Origin: Stieleria maiorica
Lineage (GTDB): Bacteria > Planctomycetota > Planctomycetia > Pirellulales > Pirellulaceae
NCBI RefSeq assembly: GCF_008035925.1
Contig: NZ_CP036264.1
Span: forward strand, 8,632,428-8,696,427
Length of the DNA: 64,000 nt
Direction: 5' to 3'
Part shown: piece by piece, positions 35,990 through 45,360 of the stretch
Layout: each line of letters starts with the position of its first letter
Numbering within the stretch: position 1 is the first letter of the stretch
Notes under the pieces: model-generated
Told to the model about the DNA's origin: nothing
What the model saw: the letters and a program-made list of their open reading frames with translations, nothing else
Databases searched by the model: none
Made by a program: the position numbers and the translations under genes

Positions 35990-37177
35990 TCAACCGGCCG
36001 TCCCCTGCTGCTTGCCGACCGAGAAGGGCTGCAGATCGATCGGGGGCTCGTCACCGCCCATCAGATCAGCCAAACAAATGGCGGTCCCAGGCGACAGATG
36101 GATGCCGCTGCGAAAGTGTCCCGTGGCGACAAAGATCGAATCGCTGCCGGGCAGTTTGCCGCAGATCGGAAACCCGTCAAACGTCAACGGCCGCAGCCCG
36201 GACCAAGCGCTCAATTCCCGGGCGGACGCAAGCGGCGGACAAACACGTCGAACGAACCGGCGAAATTCGTCCAGCATCGCCGGTGTCGTTCCCCGTTGAA
36301 ATCCGACCTCCTCTTCGCAGGAACCGACCAACACGGCTCCGTCACGCCGTGGAACAAAATAGCGTTGGCCGAAATTGATGATGCTCGACAAGATCGGCGT
36401 TTCAGTCTTCAGCAACAACACCTGCCCCCGTACCGGCACCAGACTCTGATCGAGTCTCAACCGCGGGGCCATCAGCCCGCTCCACGTGCCTCCGCAAACG
36501 ACCGCTTGCCCGGCTTCGATTGATTGACGCCCTCCGTGACGGCGTTCCAGCGTCACCGTCACCTTCGATTCGACATCATCGATGTCCACCACACGGCTCT
36601 GATCCAAAAACGTCACCCCCAGGCGATCACAGGCCTTGATCAACGCTTGCAAGAACAGCGGCGGAGAGATTTGGTATTCATCGGGCACCCACCATGCCCG
36701 CGCGGCCGGCTCGCGCTCGGCCCACTCGGCCAGCGCCGGTTCGCTCGCGGCAAACTCCGCCGGCGTCCGCTCGACGCACTCGATCGACAGCTCGCGCCAA
36801 AACGACACCATCCCGACCATCGACGCCGTCTCGCCGACGGTGTCTGACAAGTACCATCCTCCGCAACGTGCCAGCTGGGAATCGATCCCGGACTCCACCA
36901 TTAACCGCGCCGCCAAGGTGGGAAACAGCTGGTGGCTAAGCCCGCGCAGGCGGTCCATCGGATCGGTCGAGTGCTCCAAATCGGCCGGCGGCAGAATGCC
37001 GGCTGCCGCCCACGACGTGGCCGATCGAAAAGGCGTGTTGATCGAACACGTGTCCGTCTCCACGGCAACCAATCGGTCCCGGTCGACGACCGTGACCTGT
37101 CGACCGCGTTGGGCCAACTCGTACGCCAGCGTCAAACCGATCGCACCGGCCCCGATCACCACCACGTCGCTCTTCAT
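35990..37177 (-). CDS. thiO: FAD-dependent amino acid oxidase, glycine oxidase ThiO-like
   Basis: 395 residues of the DAO family. The FAD-binding motif SDVVVIGAGAIGLTLAYELA opens the protein, followed by GRQVTVVDRD, the SWAAAGILPP segment typical of ThiO (near residue 55), CGGTWSGL, PVRGQVLLLK, FVPRRDGAVLVGSCEEEVGF, the C-terminal LSAWSGLRPLTFDGFPICG and ATGHFRSGIHLSPGTA. ThiO oxidises glycine to the imine used for the thiazole of thiamine. No thiG or thiS gene is adjacent, so a related amino acid oxidase is possible. Its ATG 37177 overlaps the stop of the DUF2064 gene by ATGA. Confidence 0.87.
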   Translation of the reverse strand: MKSDVVVIGAGAIGLTLAYELAQRGRQVTVVDRDRLVAVETDTCSINTPFRSATSWAAAGILPPADLEHSTDPMDRLRGLSHQLFPTLAARLMVESGIDSQLARCGGWYLSDTVGETASMVGMVSFWRELSIECVERTPAEFAASEPALAEWAEREPAARAWWVPDEYQISPPLFLQALIKACDRLGVTFLDQSRVVDIDDVESKVTVTLERRHGGRQSIEAGQAVVCGGTWSGLMAPRLRLDQSLVPVRGQVLLLKTETPILSSIINFGQRYFVPRRDGAVLVGSCEEEVGFQRGTTPAMLDEFRRFVRRVCPPLASARELSAWSGLRPLTFDGFPICGKLPGSDSIFVATGHFRSGIHLSPGTAICLADLMGGDEPPIDLQPFSVGKQQGTAG

Positions 37178-37878
37178 CCCATTCCCCGCTGCGAAATCAC
37201 TTGCTCGATCGACCGACGAAGTGTGCGGCAATCCACGTCACCGGAACGCTGCTCCAACTGAATCATCAATGCTTCCAACTCCTTGATCGTGTCAACATCT
37301 TCCATCGCCGCCAGCGTTGCCAAACGCAATCCGGCCTCCTTCGCACGACGACACGTCAATTGGAAAACCGACGCGCCGCTCCACGGCATCTCTTCCAGCA
37401 AACTCCGATACTCCGCACGCCATGGCCCACGCAATGCAATCAAGTAATACCCGCCATCGATCGCCGGCCCCAGCACGACGTCGTGGGATTCCAACAGCTC
37501 ACCGGTTTGGAGAATCACCGAACCATCCAAAAGAGGGCAATCGGCACCGATCAAAACTCGGTCACCCTCCGCCTCCGCGCCGCCGGCAAACCAGGCCTGC
37601 ATGCGACATCCCAAGTCGCCCTCGGATTGGATTTCGATCTGCCACCCCGGTGGCAACGATGTCCGAAAGTCCGCTTGACGCTCCGGTGGTGACACGACGA
37701 ACGACCGTTGATCGGCCGCGGTGGCCAATCGGCCGGCCAAATGGTGGCAAAACGCTCGATGCACTTGGGCCGCCTGACACATCCCGATGGTTGCCCCCAG
37801 CCGTGTCTTGACTTGTCCCGACGTCCAGTACTTTGCCATCACGCCGAGGTGTAGTTTTCGATCCGGACCTCGATGCAT
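37174..37878 (-). CDS. DUF2064 (TIGR04282) glycosyltransferase-like protein
   Basis: 234 residues from ATG 37878, with LHLGVMAKYWTSGQVKTRLG at the N-terminus (nucleotide-binding strand of GT-A proteins), GCRMQAWF, VLIGADCPLLDGSVI and LGPAIDGGYYLIALRGPW, then LEEMPWSGASVFQLT. These are the TIGR04282/DUF2064 motifs; the family resembles CofC/MobA-type nucleotidyltransferases and is linked to arsenosugar biosynthesis in some bacteria. No arsenic gene is nearby, so that role is not supported here. It is coupled by ATGA to the ThiO-like gene. Confidence 0.85.
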   Translation of the reverse strand: MHRGPDRKLHLGVMAKYWTSGQVKTRLGATIGMCQAAQVHRAFCHHLAGRLATAADQRSFVVSPPERQADFRTSLPPGWQIEIQSEGDLGCRMQAWFAGGAEAEGDRVLIGADCPLLDGSVILQTGELLESHDVVLGPAIDGGYYLIALRGPWRAEYRSLLEEMPWSGASVFQLTCRRAKEAGLRLATLAAMEDVDTIKELEALMIQLEQRSGDVDCRTLRRSIEQVISQRGMG

Positions 37879-38325
37879 GGAAGGATGGCTGCGGAATGAA
37901 AGGTTGATGAAGCTCGAGTGGGGAATTTCGTTGACCGCCCCGTTAGTTGACCGCACCATTATCCGCCGGAAGGCTCACCTGAGCACCCCGGGGACGGATC
38001 TGCGAGGCGAAAGCGGTGTCCAGCCGGCCCCTAACCGCTAAAACCACACCCCGAGTGACAAATGCTGCGTTAGAATCCCCCTGATGAGTGTATCTATCGC
38101 CGCATTTGCGGTTAGGATACGAGTTGGTCGTGACGCGAGATCGCCGCAACTTTCTTTGCGAAATCGATTTGCAATTTCCCGCGTGGCTCTCCAATCCGGC
38201 CCGCCAGTTGCGTAGACTTCTCGTCTCGCCACAACTGATCCCCCGGAAAATACTGGAATCCCGCACCGCAAGTGCTTGCCCCCACCGCAAGCGTTTTTGC
38301 AGTGGGACCACCAAAACGGTCACTT
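37879..38325. other. Intergenic region between divergent DUF2064 and kinase genes
   Basis: 447 bp that must contain both promoters. I see no strong hairpin, repeat-family member, tRNA or conserved operator. Confidence 0.6.
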
Positions 38326-39921
38326 ATGTCGGAACCGTCGCCCAAAAAGTTTCTTGAACTGGTCGAGAAAAGCCGCCTGGTAGATCCAGTCAAAGCGAAG
38401 CGGTTGTTGGAGAAGGTTCGCCAGCACTACGACGGCGGGTTGCCATCGGACGCCAAAACGTTGGCCCGCCTGTTTGTCAAAAACGGACTGCTGACCGAAT
38501 GGCACAATGAAAAACTGCTCAACGGCAAATACAAAGGCTTCTTCTTAGGCAAATACAAGTTGCTCGGCCACATCGGCACCGGGGGAATGAGCAGCGTGTA
38601 TTTGGCCGAGCACACCAAGCTGCACGACCGTCGCGCGATCAAGGTGTTGCCCAAGAAACGAGTCGCCGACTCGTCCTACTTGGCCCGCTTTCAGCTGGAA
38701 GCCAAAGCGATCGCGTCGCTTAATCACCCCAACATCGTGCTGGCGTACGACATCGACAACGAAGGCGACGTTCATTACATCGTGATGGAATACGTCGACG
38801 GCCTGGACCTGCAAGCGTTGGTCAAGCGTGACGGCGCCCTGGATCCTTCGACGGCCGCCGAGGTGATCGCCCAAGCCGCTCGCGGACTGGCCCACGCGCA
38901 TTCCAAAGGCGTGATTCATCGCGACGTCAAACCGGCCAACCTGCTGTTGGACTCCTCCCACACCGTCCGGCTGCTGGACATGGGGCTGGCGTTGATGGGC
39001 GCCGACGAAGACGAATCGCTGACGGTGGCCAACAACGAAAACGTGCTCGGAACCGCAGACTACCTGGCGCCCGAGCAAGCCCTTAACAGCCACACGGTCG
39101 ACCACCGCGCCGACATCTATGGTTTGGGCTGCACGATGTACTACCTGCTGACCGGCCAACCGCCCTTCAACCAGGGCACCCTGGCCCAGCGGATCGCGAT
39201 GCATCAAAAGGAGATGCCCAAACCGATCCGTGAAATCCGCAAGGGCGTGCCCGGAGAGCTGGAAGGCATATGCGTCAAGATGATCCAAAAGGATCCGAAT
39301 TACCGCTACCAGACAGCCGAAGATGTTGCCGAAGTCCTGGAACGGTACGTCGCCAAGGTCCCGCGCGGTCAAAAGGTGACGGTCGGTCTGGGGGATCTGC
39401 CGGGGATCGGCGGTGACGGTTCCTCGTCGATCTCGCTGGACGACGACACCCTGCGACCCAACCAAGGTGGCGACACGCTGTCCAACAAGAACGACGAAAC
39501 GCTCACCAGCAGCCGCAGTCGTCTGATCCGCGGCGAAGGATTGAGCACCAACGACAGCGGAAAAATGGTCAACGTCAGACGTCCGACGATCGACTTCAAC
39601 GACAACAGCTTCTTAGACCTGCAAGTCGAATCGGGTTACGGCGGTGCGACCGCCCGCCCGCCCGCCTCACGCAAACCGACTGCCGCCAAAAAGACACCGA
39701 GCGCCGCCGCATCGCAGCACTACCCCGAACGAACCGACGGGCGGTCCAGCGTTCATGTCGGCAGCGAATCGGACGTCTACAAACCCGAAAGCCGCAAGCC
39801 GGTCAAAGAAAAAGGCGTTGACAAGATGCTGATCGCGGCACTCTTGGTGGCGTTCTTCATCGTCGCGGTCGGTTTGGGATTTTTCCTGGGACAGGCATCC
39901 GGTTCCGGCGCCGGACCGTAA
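38326..39921 (+). CDS. Membrane-anchored Ser/Thr protein kinase
   Basis: 531 residues from ATG 38326. A planctomycete-type helical N-terminus (residues 1-70, [20 protein letters not shown]) precedes the Hanks kinase domain: [16 protein letters not shown] (82-96), Lys106 in AIKVL, Glu125, catalytic [10 protein letters not shown] (198-207) with Asp200, DMG in place of DFG (218-220), [11 protein letters not shown] (241-251) and [20 protein letters not shown] linker rich in Ser, Asp and Thr with repeated DDDTLRP and [10 protein letters not shown] leads to one membrane helix at about 502-524 ([20 protein letters not shown]). The sensor side beyond the helix is only about 8 residues, so the stimulus is probably read by the cytoplasmic N-terminus or by partners. 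Confidence 0.93.
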   Translation: MSEPSPKKFLELVEKSRLVDPVKAKRLLEKVRQHYDGGLPSDAKTLARLFVKNGLLTEWHNEKLLNGKYKGFFLGKYKLLGHIGTGGMSSVYLAEHTKLHDRRAIKVLPKKRVADSSYLARFQLEAKAIASLNHPNIVLAYDIDNEGDVHYIVMEYVDGLDLQALVKRDGALDPSTAAEVIAQAARGLAHAHSKGVIHRDVKPANLLLDSSHTVRLLDMGLALMGADEDESLTVANNENVLGTADYLAPEQALNSHTVDHRADIYGLGCTMYYLLTGQPPFNQGTLAQRIAMHQKEMPKPIREIRKGVPGELEGICVKMIQKDPNYRYQTAEDVAEVLERYVAKVPRGQKVTVGLGDLPGIGGDGSSSISLDDDTLRPNQGGDTLSNKNDETLTSSRSRLIRGEGLSTNDSGKMVNVRRPTIDFNDNSFLDLQVESGYGGATARPPASRKPTAAKKTPSAAASQHYPERTDGRSSVHVGSESDVYKPESRKPVKEKGVDKMLIAALLVAFFIVAVGLGFFLGQASGSGAGP

Positions 39922-40041
39922 TGGTCACGCGCCCTCGGGCTCTCTAAACTCTCGACCATGCCCTCGTTTGTGTCCGCAACGCGTCTGTCGCCACGCTGAT
40001 CCTGCGACCATCAACGTTCCGCCCCAGAGTTGCCCCCGCCG

Positions 40042-41280
40042 ATGACCGTTGTGTTTGAGCGTCCGTATCAGTTCGTGCCTCCTTACCGTGGAAGGCTCTG
40101 GCCCTGGTTGATCCAACGGCTGCGACTTTACGACCGCTATCTGAAACGCAAGGAAGGCGTCGTCGACTATGAACTCCGCGGCACCGAACACCTGCGGCAG
40201 TCGCTCGACGCGCAGCACGGAATCTTGCTGGCCCCCAATCATTGCCGCTATGCCGATCCGCTGGTCATGGGCTGGCCCGCCCGGCAACTGGGCATCCATG
40301 TCCACGCGATGGCATCGTGGCACCTGTTCAACGAAGGCCGTTTCGACCGTTTCGCACTGCGACGCATGGGCGCCTTCAGCATCTTTCGCGAAGGCAACGA
40401 CCGGCAATCACTCGAAGCCGCGATCGAGATCCTGGTCGAAGGTCGTCGGCCGCTGATCATCTTCCCCGAAGGCACCACCAACCGGACCAACGACCAGCTG
40501 AAACCGCTGCTGGACGGTGTCGCCTTCATCGCCCGCACCGCCGCCAAACGACGCGCAAAACTCCACGCCGACCCGTCGAAAACCGCAGATGACGGCAGCG
40601 GCAACGTCGTCGTTCACCCGGTCGCCATCAAGTACCTGTGCCTCGAAAAAATCGACCGCTGGGCGACCACGCAACTGGACCGATTCGAACAACGCCTGGG
40701 CTGGAAACGGATGCCGCCACGCGACATTCGCCAGCGCACCGTCCGGCTCGCCGAAGCACTGTTGGCGCTCAAAGAGATTCAATACCTCGGCCACTGCGGT
40801 GCCGGCGACCTGCCGTCGCGACGCGATGCCTTGATCGAACATCTGCTCACGTCCACCGAAGCCGAAATGCAACTGGATAAACCCTCGGCGGACGTCCGCG
40901 AACGTGTCCGGCTGATTCGCTCCACCGCGTCGTCGCGCTATTTCGAAAACGGCGCCGATCCCGCGACCGCCACCGCGCTCAAACGCCATGTCCAGGCCGC
41001 CGACATCGCCCAAGACCTTTCGTCGTATCCCGACAGCTACCTGATGGCCGATCAGGTGACCGACACCCGCATCGTCGAAACCATTCAACGGATGCAAGAA
41101 ACCGTCAACGGACACGCCGACCACACGATCCCCTTGAAAGCCGTCATCGAATTCGCGCCGGCCATCCAAGTCGACACCAAACGCCCCCCCAAAGGCCAAC
41201 CCGATCCGCTGATGCAAACACTCGGGCAAGAACTCACCACGCGACTGGCCCGACTCGCCACCGAAGCCCGAAAGCTGTAA
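40042..41280 (+). CDS. PlsC-like 1-acyl-glycerol-3-phosphate acyltransferase
   Basis: 412 residues from ATG 40042. The acyltransferase motif I is LLAPNHCRYADPLVM (NHx4D, about residues 65-72), motif III is IIFPEGTTNRTNDQLKPLLD, and FSIFREGNDRQSLEAAIEIL precedes it, as in PlsC. The second half (about 215-412) is soluble and helical with no domain I recognise, so the protein is nearly twice the usual PlsC length. It probably acylates a lysophospholipid or another polar acceptor at the inner membrane. It lies 120 bp after the kinase gene. Confidence 0.85.
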   Translation: MTVVFERPYQFVPPYRGRLWPWLIQRLRLYDRYLKRKEGVVDYELRGTEHLRQSLDAQHGILLAPNHCRYADPLVMGWPARQLGIHVHAMASWHLFNEGRFDRFALRRMGAFSIFREGNDRQSLEAAIEILVEGRRPLIIFPEGTTNRTNDQLKPLLDGVAFIARTAAKRRAKLHADPSKTADDGSGNVVVHPVAIKYLCLEKIDRWATTQLDRFEQRLGWKRMPPRDIRQRTVRLAEALLALKEIQYLGHCGAGDLPSRRDALIEHLLTSTEAEMQLDKPSADVRERVRLIRSTASSRYFENGADPATATALKRHVQAADIAQDLSSYPDSYLMADQVTDTRIVETIQRMQETVNGHADHTIPLKAVIEFAPAIQVDTKRPPKGQPDPLMQTLGQELTTRLARLATEARKL

Positions 41281-41285
41281 GGATG

Positions 41286-44200
41286 TCATCCCCCATCGGC
41301 GACCACCTCTCCCGATCCTTCGACCACCAACACGCGGCGGTTGATCGGCACATCAGTAAACGTTTCGCGGTCGCCGTTGGGCCAACGAACGGTCAACTGA
41401 TCGATGGCCTGATGGTCGGCAACACCGACATGCAACAGCGGTTCGTTGGAACACATGTATCCATCACCGCCGCTGGTCCACAATGAAAACGTCTCCTCAC
41501 CGCAATCGACCGAGACGATCGCGCCCACGGCATCACGTTCGCTACGGCGACCAACCAACTGCACCTGCAACCAGTTGCCCGATTGCGACTGATTGATCAG
41601 CAAGGCGACCGGCGCGTCGAGATGATTGGCCAACAAATCCATGCGACCGTCCCGATCCAGATCGCCCATCGCCAGCGCGCGTCCGAGTCGCTTGATGGCG
41701 AAATAGGAGGCTTCATCGGCAACCTGCTCCGGCTCGAATCGTTTCGGTGTTCCGCGAAACAGTTGCGGCTGCATTTGAAACGGAATGCCCTGCTGTCGGA
41801 AATCGTACAGATGCCCGTTCAGCACTGCCAAATCCAGCCAACCGTCGTTGTCCAGATCGGCCGCTTGGCAACCGAACCCCAACACACTTCGGCTGGGGAC
41901 ATCCAGCCCACGCCGCATCGCATCATCGACAAACGTCCCCGACGGACTTTGCAGAAACAGATTGACCGGCTCCTTGTAGAAGTTCGTAATCGCCAAGTCC
42001 AAGCGACCGCTGCGATCAAAATCCCCCGATGCGACTCCCATGCAAGCCGCCGCAACGCCCGATGCGCCGACCGCCAATCCGCTGATCCCCGCCATTTCGA
42101 CCAACCGCTCACTTGCCGATAACCCGCTCCGCCAATATTGATTCAAATCCCCGTCGTTGCCCACAAAGACTTCATTACCCGGACGACCATCGAAGTCCGC
42201 GATCACCACACCGAATCCGTAGTTGGGCGGCACCGACTCACCGACCAGCGAATCATCCTGCACAAATCGCCCCTCGGGAGTCGCCGTTAGAAAACGGTCT
42301 GGCGCGGGACGAAAACTCTGCGGCACACACGCGATGACCTCGCCCTGACACTTCTTCTGAAACACCTCGGGATCATCGACATAGTTCACCTCGACCAGAT
42401 CGGGAATCTGATCACCGTCCAGATCGCCGACGCCGATGCTGGACGTCCACAGGCCTTCGTCCGGCAGGTGCGTCGACGTGACATCGCGAAACGTCCCGTC
42501 ACCTTGGTTGATCAATGCTTGATTGCGACCGATGTTGGCGACCAACAGATCGACAAACCCGTCTTGATTGATGTCTGCCGCGCAAACGCCTTGACCGAAC
42601 CCGCGTCCATCACATCCTGCGGCGGTCTCCACACGACCAAACGCCACCGGATCGGTTTGGCGGTACAACTCGTTGGGCATCGAGTCATCGGCGATGTTGG
42701 GGTCGCCGCCGGACTGGACGACATACACATCGAGTTTGCCGTCGCGATCGTAATCCAACAGCGCCAACCCACCGCCGTTGGCCTGATGCAAAAAGAAATC
42801 GACTTCCCGGAGGTTGTAATCGCTGACAAAGGACGTCCGCAGACCGGACGCGTGGGCGACGTCGCGAAACACCAGCGGACTTCGCTCGGCCGATTCGGGC
42901 TCCCCGCCGTCGTGCCGTCGCGTCACCAGTCGCTCGGGCAGCGGATAGTCGCCGGGGTCAAACCCCAACAGCTTCCGCGTCCGCGCCTGCACGATTTGTT
43001 CCGCGGTCGAATCGCGTTCCCATTGCCCAATCGCCGCGGCTCGCTGCTGCAGTTTCTCTGGCCGCAGCGTCTCGCCCGCACCACGCTCGGCGGCGATCTT
43101 GTACCAGCCGAGCGCCTCCCAAGGTCGCAGCAGTGATTCCAACACCGCGCCGATTTCGAACGCCTCACTGGCATCGGCGCGGGCGGCTTTGCGAAACACC
43201 GCATCCAGTTTTGACAGCGACGCCTGTGCGGCGGCGGCACGTTCGTCCTGTCCCACACGTGACAACGCGGCGACGATCAATCGCAGTGCCCGCCGGTCAC
43301 TGGGATCAATTTCGATCGCCCGAGCCAACGCCGCGATACTCTGACGATCTTGTTGGATCCCTTGCAGCCAATTCCCGACTGCGACCCAGTAGTCGGACTG
43401 GGCGTCGATGCCCTCGGGAACGTTGTCCAACCAGCGTCGAAAGTCTGCGTCCCGCCCCGCTTCGACAAGCACGCGGCCGTAAAACGCCTCCACGCTCGGC
43501 ATGCCGGGATGGTCGCGACGTAGCGTTTCCAGGATCGCCAACGTTTCGTCGATCTCATTGTCCGCCACATACGTCTGGCGTGCCTTTCCGAGCGCGAACA
43601 CCCCGAGTTCCCTGTTGTCGGTCCAGCGATCAAAGGACACGATTTGAAACGGCCCGGAGACGTCGACCAGACTGAGCACTTCGCGGTCGTCGGCAGCCCC
43701 CAACTGCAACAACCGCCGCACGTGCGTGCTCGCTTCCTGACGTCGCCCCTGCGAAGAAAACAGCCTGGCCAAGAAACGATGCCCATCGGGAGCGTCAGGA
43801 AACCGCTGGACCGTCCGTCGCCCCACTTTCTCCGCCAGCCCCCAATCGCCCGCCTCCAGGCTCCAAAAAAACGATCGCTCCAGCCAACCGATCGCGCCCG
43901 CCGCGGAGGTCTCCGCATCGGCAGTCTGCAACGCCCATGCGGCCGCCTGTGCAAACCGCCCGGTCATCTTCAACACTTCGGCAAACATCGCCTGAGCACC
44001 GCGGTCGCCGGGGTGGTCAAGTAACAGACGACGCGCCGTCTGCTCCGCCTGGTCAAGACGGCCGGCATCCAACCGAGCGCGAATCTGGCCGAGCTGTTGC
44101 GTCAGCGTCTCCCCCGAAACGTCCGCAGCGGGATCTGGTTCTGCAGTGGGATCTGGTTCTGCAGTGGGATCTGGTTGACCAAACGCGGACGGGCGCTGGC

Positions 44201-44333
44201 TGGCCGATGCCGCCGTCGGTGGATCGGGCTGCTTGGTTGCTTGAGTCTCAACGTCGCAGCCGGTCACCGCCGCGACGATCCATCCGACCATCAAGATTCG
44301 CGACGCACCAATCGTACCGCTTCTCCACGCCAT
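41286..44333 (-). CDS. Lipoprotein with TPR-like repeats, FG-GAP propeller and ASPIC/UnbV domain (CRTAC1 family)
   Basis: 1015 residues. ATG 44333 gives an Arg-containing n-region, hydrophobic core and lipobox ending VTGC; ATG 44291, exactly overlapping the upstream stop (TGATG), is an alternative that shortens the signal. Residues about 75-430 carry TPR-like helices (DRGAQAMFAEVLKMTGRFAQ, ALARAIEIDPSDRRALRLI). Residues about 490-880 have FG-GAP calcium-type loops (LDYDRDGKLDVYVVQSGG, DINQDGFVDLLVANIG, DLDNDGWLDLAVLNGH, DLDRDGRMDLLANH). The C-terminus is ASPIC/UnbV (NWLQVQLVGRRSERDAVGAI ... LTVRWPNGDRE). It is probably outer-surface or periplasmic and binds proteins or glycans; no enzyme function is evident. 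Confidence 0.9.
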   Translation of the reverse strand: MAWRSGTIGASRILMVGWIVAAVTGCDVETQATKQPDPPTAASASQRPSAFGQPDPTAEPDPTAEPDPAADVSGETLTQQLGQIRARLDAGRLDQAEQTARRLLLDHPGDRGAQAMFAEVLKMTGRFAQAAAWALQTADAETSAAGAIGWLERSFFWSLEAGDWGLAEKVGRRTVQRFPDAPDGHRFLARLFSSQGRRQEASTHVRRLLQLGAADDREVLSLVDVSGPFQIVSFDRWTDNRELGVFALGKARQTYVADNEIDETLAILETLRRDHPGMPSVEAFYGRVLVEAGRDADFRRWLDNVPEGIDAQSDYWVAVGNWLQGIQQDRQSIAALARAIEIDPSDRRALRLIVAALSRVGQDERAAAAQASLSKLDAVFRKAARADASEAFEIGAVLESLLRPWEALGWYKIAAERGAGETLRPEKLQQRAAAIGQWERDSTAEQIVQARTRKLLGFDPGDYPLPERLVTRRHDGGEPESAERSPLVFRDVAHASGLRTSFVSDYNLREVDFFLHQANGGGLALLDYDRDGKLDVYVVQSGGDPNIADDSMPNELYRQTDPVAFGRVETAAGCDGRGFGQGVCAADINQDGFVDLLVANIGRNQALINQGDGTFRDVTSTHLPDEGLWTSSIGVGDLDGDQIPDLVEVNYVDDPEVFQKKCQGEVIACVPQSFRPAPDRFLTATPEGRFVQDDSLVGESVPPNYGFGVVIADFDGRPGNEVFVGNDGDLNQYWRSGLSASERLVEMAGISGLAVGASGVAAACMGVASGDFDRSGRLDLAITNFYKEPVNLFLQSPSGTFVDDAMRRGLDVPSRSVLGFGCQAADLDNDGWLDLAVLNGHLYDFRQQGIPFQMQPQLFRGTPKRFEPEQVADEASYFAIKRLGRALAMGDLDRDGRMDLLANHLDAPVALLINQSQSGNWLQVQLVGRRSERDAVGAIVSVDCGEETFSLWTSGGDGYMCSNEPLLHVGVADHQAIDQLTVRWPNGDRETFTDVPINRRVLVVEGSGEVVADGG

Positions 44334-45184
44334 AGGATTTCCAGATCCTGCTTTGCCCAACGCTCACGTCCAATCGACGGATCACCGACTTCGATCCCGC
44401 CGTCCTCAGCCGGTCCGTACAAGACGACACTGTGTCGAAATCCTCGTGGCCAACCGTACTCCTTAATGTAACGTGATTCGATTTCCGGCGATGCGACCGT
44501 TCCGAAGCGAGGAAATCCGACCAAGATCAAGCAGGGAAAAATATCGTCGCGCGGCTCGCGGCTGAGCAGATCCTCCAAGGTGACGTCCATCACCTCCGGC
44601 TCCCACGGGGTCTGGGCGGTCGCCAAACGCAACCCTCGCCACAACCCCAGCGATGTCGTGCCGAGTGCATCGGTCAAGCACCACTGCACCAACTGATGTT
44701 CCTCCGCGTCGATCCCGTTGGCCTTCAACAACGTCGCCGCGGCCGCGGGGCTGCAGGTCACGCTGCCAGATTGCTGGCACACGTCGTGCCCCAGCCAAAC
44801 CGTGTTCATGCTGTGCCGCACCGGACGAATCACCGGTTGGACGATCGGTTGCAACAATGTTGCGGTCGCGAACAACGCCAACATCAACGACAACCCGCCG
44901 CGCCGCCACAACGGTCGATTGGGGATCGCCAGTGCCGCCGCGCTGGCGACGCACAAAAAGATCGGCGCAAAATTGGTCCACACGATCGCCGCGGTCAACG
45001 GGACGAACCGAGCCCACGTCAATGTCCCGTTTAGAAAGTAGACGTACCCGGCCGCCGAAAGCACTGAAAAACACAACACCACGCTGGAGAAACGCGACTC
45101 GCGCTTCATCCGGACCGCGACGAACGATCCGATCACCAGACACAGACAAACCATGACCGAGGTCGCGACGACAAGATCCAGCAT
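44291..45184 (-). CDS. Membrane-tethered C39-like cysteine peptidase
   Basis: 297 residues from ATG 45184, with GGAGGGG just upstream. Four membrane helices (about 3-22, 36-55, 64-88, 98-122) precede a papain-fold domain with SVTCSPAAAATLLKANGI (catalytic Cys near 145), RHSVVLYGPAEDG (His near 255) and IEVGDP (Asp). Positive charges after helix 1 (VRMKRESR) and helix 3 (NRPLWRRGG) place the peptidase domain outside the cytoplasm. Peptidase C39 usually removes double-glycine leaders inside ABC exporters on the cytoplasmic side; this one has no ABC domain and the opposite predicted side. Its stop overlaps the downstream lipoprotein gene, so the two are probably made together. Confidence 0.8.
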   Translation of the reverse strand: MLDLVVATSVMVCLCLVIGSFVAVRMKRESRFSSVVLCFSVLSAAGYVYFLNGTLTWARFVPLTAAIVWTNFAPIFLCVASAAALAIPNRPLWRRGGLSLMLALFATATLLQPIVQPVIRPVRHSMNTVWLGHDVCQQSGSVTCSPAAAATLLKANGIDAEEHQLVQWCLTDALGTTSLGLWRGLRLATAQTPWEPEVMDVTLEDLLSREPRDDIFPCLILVGFPRFGTVASPEIESRYIKEYGWPRGFRHSVVLYGPAEDGGIEVGDPSIGRERWAKQDLEILWRGEAVRLVRRES

Positions 45185-45360
45185 GGACACCCCTCCGAAC
45201 AAAAAGACAAGCGGAGACCGACGAGGAGAGCGATCCAGTGTAACATCCCCTGGATCGCGATGGCATCAAAATCTTCGCCGCCCCACCTCCAGCCCCGCTG
45301 GCCGCGGCGTCCCCCGGCCAATGCAAGCATCCCCCCGCCCCCACATTTCGCCCTTCGTCC

